From: JSC-12 sp033764965
GTDB lineage: Bacteria > Cyanobacteriota > Cyanobacteriia > Leptolyngbyales > Leptolyngbyaceae
Length of the DNA: 64,000 nucleotides
NCBI GenBank assembly: GCA_033764965.1
Contig: JANRIN010000137.1
Coordinates: forward strand, 49,546 to 113,545
Direction of reading: 5' to 3'
The notes beneath the pieces are model-generated. The model saw nothing but the letters and a program-made list of their open reading frames with translations, had not been told where the DNA came from and did not search any database. Positions 24,099-33,490 of the stretch are shown one piece after another. The first letter of the stretch is position 1, and every line of letters starts with the position of its first letter. The position numbers and the translations under genes were made by a program.

Positions 24099-25997
24099 AT
24101 GCCCTTATTCTTCAAACCCTCCTCCGCGTCTTCCCAGCCGATCATTGCGGTATCCGCTAACAACTATTTGGTGCCGTTTACCAGCGTGTTTCGGGACTAC
24201 AACAACCCCAAAGGCTGGGGATTCATGGGTGCATTTCTATTGATGGCACTGGTGATGCTGATTGCAGGCAAAGGCAGAGGCAAAATCACCACAGGTCGGA
24301 TGGCGGGTAGAGCCGAGCAACTGGCAGCGACGGGACTGGCACTGGAGCAACTGCGTCAGCAACGGCACGATCGGGTAACACTGTGGTGTGGCAAACCGTG
24401 TTACTGGATGGGAACCTTGCGTCGTCCATCCACTTGGGTGACTCGCTTGCAGACTTTGTTAGAAGCATCACCGACTGTCTACCTACCCGATGCTCAACGT
24501 AGCCTGTTGGTGATTGGCAAACCGGGAAGTGGCAAGACCTTTAGCGCAATGGATTCGGCGTTAGAAAGCGCTTATGTTCAGGGAATTCCAGTCATCTTGT
24601 ATGACAAAAAAGGTTCGCAAATGGAACTCCATGCGCCTCTAGCTGCTCGGTATGGCTATCAAGTCTGGGTGTTTGCGCCTGGAGAACCCTACAGCGGTGT
24701 GCTCAATCCCGTAGACTTCATTCGTGACCCACGGGATTCGGTAATGGCAGGGGAAATTGCTCAGGTGATCAACCGCAATGCTTCGCTGGGAGGCAAAAGC
24801 GATGAGTTTTTTACCAAAGCAGGAGATTTGCTGGCACGAGCGTTACTGCAATTGATCAAGGCAACGCCTTACCCGGACTTTGCCATGCTCTATGCAGTGC
24901 TGCGTCTGCCCAATCTGGTGCATCGGCTTGACTATGCGGTGCAAACTCGACAAATGGATGAGTGGGTTGCCACCAGCTTTAACAATTTCCTGGCAGCCAA
25001 GGATGCGGAGAAAACGATTTCAGGCATTTTGACGACGGCTGCGGCAACCTTTAGCAGCTTTATTCAGGCTGATTTACTGCGGGTGTTTCTGGGCAAATCG
25101 GATATTCCGACCACGCTTCAAGGACGGCAGATGATTATCTTCAAACTAGATGATGCCCGTCGCAGTGTGGTCGGTCCCTTACTGGCAGCAGCGTTGCATC
25201 TGGAGATCGTCGCCAACCTCTCCAAACCGCGTCAAGACCCGCTAGTGATCTCACTCGATGAGTTGCCATCCTTGAAACTTGAGCGTCTACCCCAGTGGAT
25301 TAATGAATATCGCTCGAATGGCGCGTGCTTTATGCTGGGCATTCAGAGTTTAGAGCAGTTGTATGACATCTATGGCGACAAGATGGGCAGTGCGATCGCC
25401 TCTGCCTGCGCCACCCATATTCTGTTTGATCCAGGGAACTTCAAGACAGCGGAGGAATACTCCAAGCGGTATGGCGAAAAGGAAGTAGTCGTTCGCAGTC
25501 GTTCCACGAGCGTCAATTCAGGACTACACGCCAGTCGTTCAACCTCCTGGAATGAGTCGTTGCAGAAAGTCCCGCTGATCTCACCCGATGAAATCTTGCG
25601 CTTTGAGGAAGGCAAATGCATCATCACCAACCCGGCTTATCGATCACGGGGGGAAAGTTCTGTGCCTTACCGCCTCAAAATTCCGATTTCCCCAGCAGAG
25701 ATCAAACACAGGCAACAAACGATGAACTTGTGGGCAACTGTAGAACAGAAGCTGCAACAGCGGGTCAGATTGGTGGGTGAGGATTCACTCACTCAGGCAC
25801 TCTACGATCGAATTGCGGCGGCGGAACAATTGCTCCCATTGCCGGACACTGAAGCTACCGCCCCTCCAATACCCAACCCAGTCAAGACAACAGGAACAGG
25901 CAAAGCAGCAGAAGTTAAAACGCCAGAGGTCGCATCCAACAAGGCTGCACAGAACCAGGCAACACCCAAAGCACAATTTCGACCCTGGGTGCGCTAA
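24099..25997 (+). CDS. Type IV coupling protein (VirD4/TraG-like)
   Basis: 632 aa ATPase that would bring the relaxase-DNA complex to the transfer channel. A hydrophobic helix lies at about 39-57 (WGFMGAFLLMALVMLIAG). Walker A GKPGSGKT is at 140-147, Walker B LVISLDELPSLKLERLPQWINEYRSNG near 385, and FMLGIQSLEQLYDIYG is the family signature. After about residue 590 the tail is low-complexity. It is one of few plus-strand genes here and is unlinked to the relaxase, which is 18 kb away. No VirB4 or pilus genes are in the window, so other transfer genes lie elsewhere. Confidence 0.85.
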   Translation: MPLFFKPSSASSQPIIAVSANNYLVPFTSVFRDYNNPKGWGFMGAFLLMALVMLIAGKGRGKITTGRMAGRAEQLAATGLALEQLRQQRHDRVTLWCGKPCYWMGTLRRPSTWVTRLQTLLEASPTVYLPDAQRSLLVIGKPGSGKTFSAMDSALESAYVQGIPVILYDKKGSQMELHAPLAARYGYQVWVFAPGEPYSGVLNPVDFIRDPRDSVMAGEIAQVINRNASLGGKSDEFFTKAGDLLARALLQLIKATPYPDFAMLYAVLRLPNLVHRLDYAVQTRQMDEWVATSFNNFLAAKDAEKTISGILTTAAATFSSFIQADLLRVFLGKSDIPTTLQGRQMIIFKLDDARRSVVGPLLAAALHLEIVANLSKPRQDPLVISLDELPSLKLERLPQWINEYRSNGACFMLGIQSLEQLYDIYGDKMGSAIASACATHILFDPGNFKTAEEYSKRYGEKEVVVRSRSTSVNSGLHASRSTSWNESLQKVPLISPDEILRFEEGKCIITNPAYRSRGESSVPYRLKIPISPAEIKHRQQTMNLWATVEQKLQQRVRLVGEDSLTQALYDRIAAAEQLLPLPDTEATAPPIPNPVKTTGTGKAAEVKTPEVASNKAAQNQATPKAQFRPWVR

Positions 25998-26024
25998 TGG
26001 TTCCTTACCCATCAACTTGGATAG

Positions 26025-26894
26025 TCAAGACTCAATACCCTTACCAAAGACCAGTTTCAGTTCTACACTGCGAAAGGGAGCCACGATTTTATTCTTGGCA
26101 GTTTTAACCTTGATCGTGATGCCATATTCGTCATTGCCGCGCTTTAGAGTCATAATGCGCCGAACCTCAAGCCGAATCGACGCATAGTATTTCAGAGCAT
26201 TGCCACCCGTCGTGGTTTCTGGATTGCCGTAGACAACTCCCAATTTGTAGCGCAATTGATTGATGAACAGCACCGTACAGTTCGACCTAGTAGCATTGAG
26301 TTGATTCACCAGTCGTCCCAGAGCTTTGCTCATCAAGCGGGAGTGCAGCCCGCTTAGAGAATGCTCCATCTCAGCTTTCAATTGTTCTAGCGGCACTAGG
26401 GCAGCCACCGAATCGACGACAACCAGCGCAACTTTGCCCGATGCCACCAGGCAGTTGACTAGCTCTAATGCCGCCTCGCCGGAATCCGGTTGAGCCACTA
26501 ATAGCTGGTCAGTTCGTACCCCGATCGCTCTGGCATACTCGACATTGAACGCATGTTCAGCATCGATAAAAGCGGCGATTCCACCCGCTTTCTGCACTTC
26601 AGCGATCGCGTGGAGTGCCAGGGTGGTCTTACCAGAGGCTTCCGGACCATAGATTTCGACAATCCGTCCTTGGGGTAAGCCCCCGCCTAAAATCGCATCC
26701 AGTTTTGGGATGCCGATGGCGCGGCACCCGATGGGCAGATGAGCCGCATCGCCTAAGAATACGCCAGCGGGAAATAATTCCTTCAGTTGTCGGTCATAGC
26801 TCAGGTGCTTGATAACGGCTGCAATCTCTTGTTGCATATCCGGGTGAATATCCGTCCCGATGCCCTTGCCGTTAGTTTTTTGTTTGGTTTTCAT
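26025..26894 (-). CDS. recA: Short RecA recombinase lacking the C-terminal domain
   Basis: 289 aa against about 350 for chromosomal RecA. Walker A GPEASGKTT, catalytic FIDAEHA, Walker B ALVVVDS, and the loop 2 region GNPETTTGGNALKYYASIRLEVRR are intact. The protein ends at FRSVELKLVFGKGIES, exactly where the ATPase core ends, so the regulatory C-terminal domain is missing rather than interrupted. It is presumably a second, element-borne copy beside a chromosomal recA. A GCTACCGC motif lies 73 nt upstream, further than for the other genes. Confidence 0.9.
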   Translation of the reverse strand: MKTKQKTNGKGIGTDIHPDMQQEIAAVIKHLSYDRQLKELFPAGVFLGDAAHLPIGCRAIGIPKLDAILGGGLPQGRIVEIYGPEASGKTTLALHAIAEVQKAGGIAAFIDAEHAFNVEYARAIGVRTDQLLVAQPDSGEAALELVNCLVASGKVALVVVDSVAALVPLEQLKAEMEHSLSGLHSRLMSKALGRLVNQLNATRSNCTVLFINQLRYKLGVVYGNPETTTGGNALKYYASIRLEVRRIMTLKRGNDEYGITIKVKTAKNKIVAPFRSVELKLVFGKGIES

Positions 26895-26959
26895 AGTGCA
26901 AAAGTGGGTTCAGCAAATTGACCAGTCTTTCCAGATGGGGAATGGTCATGAATCACGGG

Positions 26960-26974
26960 GAAAGTAGCGGTAGC
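26960..26974 (-). promoter_or_regulatory. GCTACCGC motif upstream of recA
   Basis: GCTACCGCTACTTTC on the minus strand, core 73 nt before the recA start; it lies just beyond the stop of the Hrq1-like helicase gene. Confidence 0.45.
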
Positions 26975-26984
26975 AAGACAACCA

Positions 26985-29663
26985 TCAAGACAGTGATGGA
27001 GCCGTCGAGTAGGAGGATGGGGCGATCGCCTCCAACAGGATCAGCCCCATCTGCTTCAGCAACCCCTGATTTCGATCTGGGCAACCATGCTGAACCAGAC
27101 AGCGAGGACAACCCGTCTCACAATCACATTGACCAGCCAGACTCGCAGCAGTTTGGCAGAGCTGAGTGAAATGGTTAAACACTGCTTCAGTGGCTCCGTT
27201 GCCGCCATCAGCGGTATCAAAGAACAGCCCACAGGAGCCATTACCATCCGGTTGCACCACAAATTCCAGGTCATGGGCATCCGTCCGCACGACCATCGGT
27301 AACGCCGTCATTAGCTGATGACCAAGACTATGCAGAGCAATATATTCGGCTGGATAGTTCCATAACACCTGGTAGTCCCTGAGCACTGGTTCTTGTGCGC
27401 CTAACAGGGCTTTAGCCGTTCCAGCAACTTGCTGGAGTGAGCTAATCAATCCATCACTCAGAGATACGCTGAGAATCGGGGTGTGATGCTGGGTCACATA
27501 GGGAGATGGAAACCGCTCTTCATCTAGCAGGGTCAATAGCTCTGCCTCGCGCGTTGGCTTACCACACAGCAGACAGGTGGTGGTATTTGGTAGCGGAGTG
27601 CGATAGTGGCTACACTTGCGGTTCAGACAGGTACGCTGATAGAGCCGCATAAACCGCTGGTAGCCTTCGACCACTTGGCGAAAGCTGCCAAAGCCCAGTT
27701 CCAGGGTAAGAAATTGGCACTCCTTCAACTCAGGACTGAATGTTGAAAGCTCAACTTGAATCGTGGATGGTGATCCGGCAATCTCCCAGACAGTCAAGGG
27801 CTGAACGACCACCTGTTTAGGCGGAGTCAAGGGCTGATCACACTGGGCATCTATCCGAGTGATGGCAGAAGTCAGCAAGTCATCGGCAGCGGTACGTTGC
27901 AGGGTAGCCACTCGTTGGGTTGTATCTAGCGACAAGCTGCGGTAGGTCACCAGTTGTCCATCGTCATCTTGCCGTCGGTAAATAGCTCCTGGAAACACTT
28001 CTCGATAGGCAATCTCATCACTCGTGCATTCCAGCACTTTGCCCGTCGCCTGATCCACCAGCTTGATCGTGCCCATCCCCACCCCACCGCGAAAGTTGAT
28101 GTCCCCTTGCGGAAACCCTTTGGCGTAGAATCCTTTGCGACTGTTGTGCAAATGTCCCTGCTCGATCAGTACTTTGGCGACCGGAAGTGCGGCTTTACCA
28201 AATGACCGCTGGATCTCTGTCAGTGATAGACTGCCTTCCGATGCCGCACACAGCAGGTGCTTTGCCAGCAGAATCGGATAGTTGGGGTTGAAGTGAATGG
28301 ATTCGATGGTTCCGAAGAGGCGATCGCGATCGGTGAAGTAGCTGTCCAGCAGGTTTTGAGCCACCGGGACATAGATGGCGAGTCCCTGGCGTTTGCGTCC
28401 TGCCCGTCCGACTCGCTGCCAGAAGTCAGTCAGACTGCCAGGAAAACCACGCAAAATGGCACAGTCCACGACAAGCAGATCGATTCCGGCTTCCAGTGCC
28501 TCTGTGCCTACAATCCAGGCAATCTCGCCCGCTTCAAGCTGCCTCATAATCTGCGATCGGCGTTGGTCATCCAGAGAACCGTAGAACACTGCAACTCGAC
28601 TTGCCAAATTTGCCCGGTTTTGGAGATTAGCTTCTTTAGTCACCAGTTCCGCCACCGATTTGACCGCATGGCGGCTGTTGCAGAAGGTAATCCCGCGCAA
28701 TCCTTGTTGCATTAAGTGGAGCATGATCCGAGCGACATCGGCACTGGTGTGGTGGGAAGGCTGAGTCACCAGGAGTCGTTTGGCTGCGGTCGCGGCTCCA
28801 CTCTGCTTCAACCACACTAGGCGTTTTGGACTATCCCGTCGCTTGCGTCCAGAGAGCATTTGAGCCAGTTGAGTTGGATTCCCACAGGTGGCAGACAGGA
28901 AAATGAACTGCAACGCCTCAGCATCGCCACCATAGCGAGCCACCATCAGTTTCAGCCGCTTCAGCAGCAATGCCATATTTGCGCCAAATACCCCGCGATA
29001 GGTGTGGCACTCATCAACCAGGACATAACGCAGGTGACGGAAGAAAGATTGCCAGCCCTCTAACCGCCAGGTTGTACGAAGCTGGTAGTGCAGCAATTCG
29101 GGAGTGAGGGCAATTACGTGAGGATGAGCAGCCAGTAAGATTTCCCGATCCTCCTTACTCGTATCACCCGTCAGTTTGGCAAAGACCAGCCGCTCTGACT
29201 GGGGCATCGCCTTCAGTAAGGAACTCAATTTGTTGTTCTGATCACTTGCTAAAGCTTTAAGTCCATAAAACGATAGACAGCGATAGCCCTGGTGCAGACA
29301 GCCCTCTAGAATGCCAATGTACGCCGCTAGCGTTTTGCCTGCTGCCGTGGGCGGAGTCAAGATGACATCGTTCCCGGCGCGAATGGCTTTGAGTGCTTTG
29401 AATTGATGCGAGTAGAGATGGCTAAAGCCTTGGGCTGTCAATGCTTGTGTTAGGGCGGACGGCAGTGACTTGGGAATCGGGTAAAGCTCTCCTACTTGGG
29501 CTGGGATGGTTTCCTGCCACAGCAGTTGCTCACCCAAAAACTGGGCAATATCATCGGGTAATGCTTTAGGATTGAGTGATTCGGTGTTGTCTGCTACGGT
29601 TGAACTGGGCACGGTTGGATTCCAGAAGCTCTGAAGTAGGGTGTTGTAGTTGGGCGTTGCCAT
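26985..29663 (-). CDS. SF2 helicase with DUF1998 domain (Hrq1/MrfA-like)
   Basis: 892 aa. Motif I TPPTAAGKT near 105, motif II VDECHTYRG near 210, LSATCGNP, and motif VI QRVGRAGRKRQG (about 440) make an active SF2 core. Cysteine groups follow (CLNRKCSHYR...CLLC), and the C-terminal DUF1998 carries CDCETGCPRCLVQHGCPDRNQG. This order matches Hrq1 and bacterial MrfA, 3'-5' helicases in DNA damage or crosslink repair. It sits between recA and the Pol III delta gene, both repair or replication genes. A transfer-region role is also possible. Confidence 0.88.
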   Translation of the reverse strand: MATPNYNTLLQSFWNPTVPSSTVADNTESLNPKALPDDIAQFLGEQLLWQETIPAQVGELYPIPKSLPSALTQALTAQGFSHLYSHQFKALKAIRAGNDVILTPPTAAGKTLAAYIGILEGCLHQGYRCLSFYGLKALASDQNNKLSSLLKAMPQSERLVFAKLTGDTSKEDREILLAAHPHVIALTPELLHYQLRTTWRLEGWQSFFRHLRYVLVDECHTYRGVFGANMALLLKRLKLMVARYGGDAEALQFIFLSATCGNPTQLAQMLSGRKRRDSPKRLVWLKQSGAATAAKRLLVTQPSHHTSADVARIMLHLMQQGLRGITFCNSRHAVKSVAELVTKEANLQNRANLASRVAVFYGSLDDQRRSQIMRQLEAGEIAWIVGTEALEAGIDLLVVDCAILRGFPGSLTDFWQRVGRAGRKRQGLAIYVPVAQNLLDSYFTDRDRLFGTIESIHFNPNYPILLAKHLLCAASEGSLSLTEIQRSFGKAALPVAKVLIEQGHLHNSRKGFYAKGFPQGDINFRGGVGMGTIKLVDQATGKVLECTSDEIAYREVFPGAIYRRQDDDGQLVTYRSLSLDTTQRVATLQRTAADDLLTSAITRIDAQCDQPLTPPKQVVVQPLTVWEIAGSPSTIQVELSTFSPELKECQFLTLELGFGSFRQVVEGYQRFMRLYQRTCLNRKCSHYRTPLPNTTTCLLCGKPTREAELLTLLDEERFPSPYVTQHHTPILSVSLSDGLISSLQQVAGTAKALLGAQEPVLRDYQVLWNYPAEYIALHSLGHQLMTALPMVVRTDAHDLEFVVQPDGNGSCGLFFDTADGGNGATEAVFNHFTQLCQTAASLAGQCDCETGCPRCLVQHGCPDRNQGLLKQMGLILLEAIAPSSYSTAPSLS

Positions 29664-29754
29664 TATCTTCTTCCACGCTTGCAGGTCAAAAAAGATCCCC
29701 GGAAGGGGAAAAGAAGAGGGAGAAGAATCAGGCAGCGGTTTGGGTTCAGCTTAT

Positions 29755-30717
29755 TTAAATAGCCGATCGAAATGACCTTGCAATCCCGACTAGCGTTGGT
29801 AACATCACGTCAGGATTGGCTCCCTGCTTGAGCGTCACCTCTAACTCAAAAAGTCGAGTCAGAGTTTGAGTCAGACTGGAAACAGACGTTTTAGCAACTT
29901 CTTGACGCAGGTAGTAAAGACGCTTCGGGTTGCCAACTCCACAGAGTTGAGCAATTTCTGAGTCTTTACGCCGAGTTTTATCACTCAAGGCGCATTTGAC
30001 CCAAAGCCAGGTGCGGAATTGAGTCAGCAGAGTGGAGAGAATAACCAGCGGCACTTCGGCTCTGGACAGTAATGAATGCAGCCGTTGCACGGTTTGGGCA
30101 GTGTCTCCCTGTCGAATTGCCTCAGCCAGTTGCAAGCTGCTATGAGTGGTGTTGGGTACAAGAGATTTGACAGCAGCAAGACTGGACGGTTGACCATTGG
30201 CGTACAGGGTAAGTTTCTCCAACTCAGCATCCATCCCTGCCAGGTCATTCCCGATCGCCGCTGCTAGATATTGAATACAGTCATGAGACAATTGCAGACC
30301 AGTTGATTTCGCTCTCGTCTTGATTTCCGCTTCTATCAGGTCAGTTCGCCAGGGTGAAATGAGTTCTAAGGACTGAATCGTGCTGTGCTTTAATAAGTGC
30401 TTGGAGATTTTCAGTCGTTTATCCAGACTCCTACCTGTGAAGATTAATGTTGTGCTACTGGGCAATTGCGGTAGAACTTGCAATAAGTTAAGTTGCTGTT
30501 CACCGAACTGATTAAATTGACAATTTTCAACAATTACCAATCGCTGATCATCTGCTAAGGGTGGAGTACGGGCAGTGGCGATCGCGTCACTCAAATCATC
30601 CGCTCCGTAGCGGTGATAGTTGAATCCTGACCAGGTTGGATTCAGTTGTTGTTTGAGTTCGTGAATCTCCTGGTGAATGCGGTAGGAGTCATCGCCGATT
30701 AAAAGTAGGGTGGGCAT
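29755..30717 (-). CDS. holA: DNA polymerase III delta subunit, clamp loader
   Basis: About 320 aa. I choose the ATG at 30717, since the GTG at 30729 touches the AGGAAG ribosome site. Delta family markers are LLLIGDDSYRIHQEIHELK at the start, ADDQRLVIVENCQF, ESL-like RSLDKRLKISKHLLKH, and GNDLAGMDAELEKLTLYANGQ. QQLNLLQ near residue 75 sits where delta contacts the clamp. Together with tau/gamma and beta it could load the clamp on element DNA. No delta-prime is visible, so the host may supply it. Confidence 0.88.
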   Translation of the reverse strand: MPTLLLIGDDSYRIHQEIHELKQQLNPTWSGFNYHRYGADDLSDAIATARTPPLADDQRLVIVENCQFNQFGEQQLNLLQVLPQLPSSTTLIFTGRSLDKRLKISKHLLKHSTIQSLELISPWRTDLIEAEIKTRAKSTGLQLSHDCIQYLAAAIGNDLAGMDAELEKLTLYANGQPSSLAAVKSLVPNTTHSSLQLAEAIRQGDTAQTVQRLHSLLSRAEVPLVILSTLLTQFRTWLWVKCALSDKTRRKDSEIAQLCGVGNPKRLYYLRQEVAKTSVSSLTQTLTRLFELEVTLKQGANPDVMLPTLVGIARSFRSAI

Positions 30718-30738
30718 AATAGTTGTCACTTCCTGAAT

Positions 30739-30777
30739 GAAAAAGCCCCTGACTGCTGATCTTTGGCATTCAGGGGG
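30739..30777 (-). terminator. Rho-independent terminator or attenuator before holA
   Basis: On the minus strand CCCCTGA pairs with TCAGGGG across a 17-nt loop and leads into CTTTTTC. It lies between the RelE toxin stop and the holA start, so it ends the toxin transcript or attenuates holA. Confidence 0.6.
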
Positions 30778-30877
30778 AATGAGAAAAGTAGTAGAAGGGA
30801 GAATTTGGGTGTGTTGTTCACCTTGTGGCTTTTAGCAGAGTCACCTGCAAAGGCAATTCTAAAAAAGCACGATTGCC

Positions 30878-31159
30878 TTACAAAAGCTGTTTGCCGTGAA
30901 TGACCGTTGTGATCATCACGGATTGATCTTGGACTTGATAAATGATGCGGTAACTGTAAATCAACTTCTCTCGCAGCATCTCGTCACCAAATTCTGGCAC
31001 TACCCGTCCAGACAGCGGAAATGTACTCAAATTGCGAGTTGCTTCCAAAATTTTACCAACTACAGCACTGGCATAAGCTGGGGAGTCACGGGCGATGTAG
31101 TCCGCGATCGCATCCACATCTGCGATCGCTTTGGGCGACCAATTTACGGAATAAGCCAT
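30878..31159 (-). CDS. RelE/ParE-family toxin
   Basis: 93 aa with the family signature VNWSPKAIADVDAIADYIARDSPAYASAVVGKILEATRNLSTFPLSGRVVPEF and the basic core YRIIYQVQDQSVMITTVIHG. It overlaps the antitoxin frame by 16 bp. Either RNA cleavage or gyrase poisoning is possible. Lying between holA and dnaX operons, it could help keep this replication block in the population. Confidence 0.85.
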   Translation of the reverse strand: MAYSVNWSPKAIADVDAIADYIARDSPAYASAVVGKILEATRNLSTFPLSGRVVPEFGDEMLREKLIYSYRIIYQVQDQSVMITTVIHGKQLL

Positions 31160-31332
31160 TTGCTCAACTGCTGCTCTGCCTGCGCTTGAGAAACAACACC
31201 TTCCGTCTCAGCCGCTTCCAACCCTGCCATCACCTTTGTCAGCACGTAGAGATGATATTGCACATCTTCCAACGAACAGTCATCAGGCAAGGTGCCGAGT
31301 AAAGCGGTAATGCGTTGTTTGGTGGTCGGCAT
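31144..31332 (-). CDS. Antitoxin partner of RelE-like toxin
   Basis: 62 aa (TTKQRITALLGTLPDDCSLEDVQYHLYVLTKVMAGLEAAETEGVVSQAQAEQQLSKWLIP), a short helical protein of the type that precedes RelE toxins in cyanobacteria. It lacks an evident DNA-binding domain, and overlaps the toxin by 16 bp. Identification depends on this context. Confidence 0.75.
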   Translation of the reverse strand: MPTTKQRITALLGTLPDDCSLEDVQYHLYVLTKVMAGLEAAETEGVVSQAQAEQQLSKWLIP

Positions 31333-31380
31333 GGCAAGTTCTCTAAAACAACCTCTTTATTAGTCTACCAATGATTGCTG

Positions 31381-32028
31381 CTACAACAACTGAGCACCAA
31401 TCACCTTCAGCCCTTGAAGAATCTGAGTCAGGTCTTCCAGCACTTCAATCACCTGATAAATCCGGGACTGCACGTAGGTGGGTGGTTGCTCAGGCTTGAG
31501 TTTAAGAAAGACTACCTCTCGCCCATTGGTAACCATGCCAAAGCGATCGTCGGTCGCAGAAGGTTGCACTTCAGATGGCTGACTCAGTAAGTAGCTAAGG
31601 GCTTGAGGGATACCAGAGGTGACATCAAAGCGAGATTGCTTGGATTCGACAACCAGCACCCACAAGCGTTGTTTAACCACCAGCACATCAATGCTACCCG
31701 TGAAAGTCTGACTTCCTTCAGTCACAAACAACTTGGTCGAAACTTCAGCACGAATCGAGAAGGGCGGTTGATAAAAGCCGGCTAAATCCAGTAAGGGGGA
31801 AACCACAACTAGTTTGACCACTTCCTCTAAAGGGTTCGTTTCAATGATGTTTTCGTAGTTGCGCTTGAGGCGATCAAGGGCTTGTTGCTCAAAGTCGGAC
31901 AACGTCTCTGCGTCATGCAACCATCGCTCAAAGAATGGATCAATTCGATCGCGAGTCAGTTGGAATTTGTCTCTCAGATCACTAAGAGCTAAATTGCTAA
32001 CAGGTTGAGAGATCGTCGAAGTTTCCAT
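31381..32028 (-). CDS. PD-(D/E)XK protein like HsdR N-terminal domain
   Basis: 215 aa. The nuclease core reads GSIDVLVVKQRLWVLVVESKQSRFDVTSGIPQALSYLL: D in GSID and E-x-K in VESKQ, the pattern of type I restriction enzyme R-protein N-terminal domains. No helicase, HsdM or HsdS is present, so it is a stand-alone nuclease-like protein common in cyanobacteria. It lies between the RelE locus and dnaX on the same strand. Its real activity is unknown. Confidence 0.7.
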   Translation of the reverse strand: METSTISQPVSNLALSDLRDKFQLTRDRIDPFFERWLHDAETLSDFEQQALDRLKRNYENIIETNPLEEVVKLVVVSPLLDLAGFYQPPFSIRAEVSTKLFVTEGSQTFTGSIDVLVVKQRLWVLVVESKQSRFDVTSGIPQALSYLLSQPSEVQPSATDDRFGMVTNGREVVFLKLKPEQPPTYVQSRIYQVIEVLEDLTQILQGLKVIGAQLL

Positions 32029-32075
32029 TAGTCTTCAGGTAGGGTTTGCGCTCCTACCTTTGGATCATACTGGGC

Positions 32076-33458
32076 TTAGACCGGGATTGCCAGCTTGAAT
32101 TCTAACGTTACAGGCTGACTGATACCCGCTGCCTTTTGGATCAGTCGTGCGATTTTGCTGGTGTTGGCATCAAATTTGGCTTGATCTCGTTCACCAACTA
32201 GCAGGGTTGCAACGCTCCCATCAAACTGTTGTAATCTGGCTCGGCTCAAAAGTGACTTGGCGTTACCCGGAGCAGCATCGATTATCGTTTGCCAAAGGTT
32301 ATCTGTTGAGCTATGACCATTGCCATTGTTCTGAGGCAGAGTTTTTACCATCGACGGAGTGCTGGCTTTGATAGCCTGCTTTGGCAACAGATTGAGCAAA
32401 CAGACTTCCAGCCAGACTTGAGCATTGGTGCTAAAGCGAAGCTGTCCTTCACTGGTATGGAGTTGCGCTAGTCCGACTTGAATCGCTTCATAGCTCCACT
32501 CCTGGGCAATAGCTTGAAGTTGATCCGAGCTAACAGAACTGGTCAGTAGATGACGCTGACTTGGAGCGGATTGCACAATCAGCAGATCTCGGTAGATCTG
32601 TAGCAAACTGGAGAGAATGAGTTTGGGAGATTTGCCGCCATCAATCATGTGACGTGCCGTTTGCAGCAGCCCAAACGTATCTCCCGCTGATATGGATTCC
32701 ACCAGAGTCAGTAAATCACCTTCGGCAATTCCTCCTGCCAGTTCAATTACCTGGCTTGCAGTCACTTGGTTGCTCAACAGTCGCACCTGTGCCAGCAATT
32801 GCAAGGCATCTCGCAAACCGCCGTCACAAAGACGGGCGATCGCCATCAATGCCTCATCCCCAATCTCGATCGCTTCGGTATTCGCAATCGAGCGTAAATG
32901 GTTCATGATCGTCTTCACTGCCAGTGCCCGAAATTCAAATCGCTGACAGCGGCTAGCGATCGTCGGCAGCACTTTATGGGCTTCGGTCGTACAAAGGATG
33001 AACACGACATGGTTAGGCGGTTCTTCAACGCATTTGAGCAGAGCGTTTTGTGCCTGATTGGTCAGTTGGTGACACTCATCCACAATCACAATCCGATAGC
33101 GACCCAGCACGGGAGCTAGATGCACTCGTTGAGTCAGTTCTCGTGCATCATCCACGCCATTGTGAGAAGCAGCGTCAATCTCGGTCACATCCAGGCTGCT
33201 GCTGACCTCAATGGAGCGGCAGGACTGACATTGACCGCAGGGTTGGAGAGTCGAGCGATCGTCACTTAAACAGTTGAGGGACTTGGCAAAGATGCGGGCT
33301 GTGCTGGTCTTGCCCGTGCCTCTCGGACCCGTGAACAGGTAAGCAGGCGCAATCCGTCCTTGAGTGATGGCATTACTCAAGGTTGTTTGAATCGTGGGCT
33401 GTCCGACCAAATCCTTGAGCGTTTGGGGTCGGTACGCCAGATGGAGGGCTGTCGTCAT
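32076..33458 (-). CDS. dnaX: DNA polymerase III tau/gamma subunit
   Basis: 460 aa from the ATG at 33458 (a GTG-rich 20-codon extension lies upstream). LAYRPQTLKDLVGQ, Walker A GPRGTGKTS, a zinc module with CGQCQSCR, Walker B RIVIVDECHQL and sensor SRCQRFEFR make a complete AAA clamp-loader core. The C-terminal part (about 370-460) is short, closer to gamma than to a full tau. A TCCCCGACTGGGA motif lies 33 nt upstream (33491-33503). It adjoins dnaN on the same strand. Chromosomal dnaX is expected elsewhere. Confidence 0.93.
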   Translation of the reverse strand: MTTALHLAYRPQTLKDLVGQPTIQTTLSNAITQGRIAPAYLFTGPRGTGKTSTARIFAKSLNCLSDDRSTLQPCGQCQSCRSIEVSSSLDVTEIDAASHNGVDDARELTQRVHLAPVLGRYRIVIVDECHQLTNQAQNALLKCVEEPPNHVVFILCTTEAHKVLPTIASRCQRFEFRALAVKTIMNHLRSIANTEAIEIGDEALMAIARLCDGGLRDALQLLAQVRLLSNQVTASQVIELAGGIAEGDLLTLVESISAGDTFGLLQTARHMIDGGKSPKLILSSLLQIYRDLLIVQSAPSQRHLLTSSVSSDQLQAIAQEWSYEAIQVGLAQLHTSEGQLRFSTNAQVWLEVCLLNLLPKQAIKASTPSMVKTLPQNNGNGHSSTDNLWQTIIDAAPGNAKSLLSRARLQQFDGSVATLLVGERDQAKFDANTSKIARLIQKAAGISQPVTLEFKLAIPV

Positions 33459-33490
33459 ATTTTTGGTGGGGTGAAGGTCAGAATTGTTGT

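Noticed and set aside
31381..32028. Type I restriction system
   Set aside because: Only the nuclease-like N-terminal domain is present, with no HsdM, HsdS or R-protein motor nearby. The SF2 helicase at 1010 is 29 kb away in another operon.
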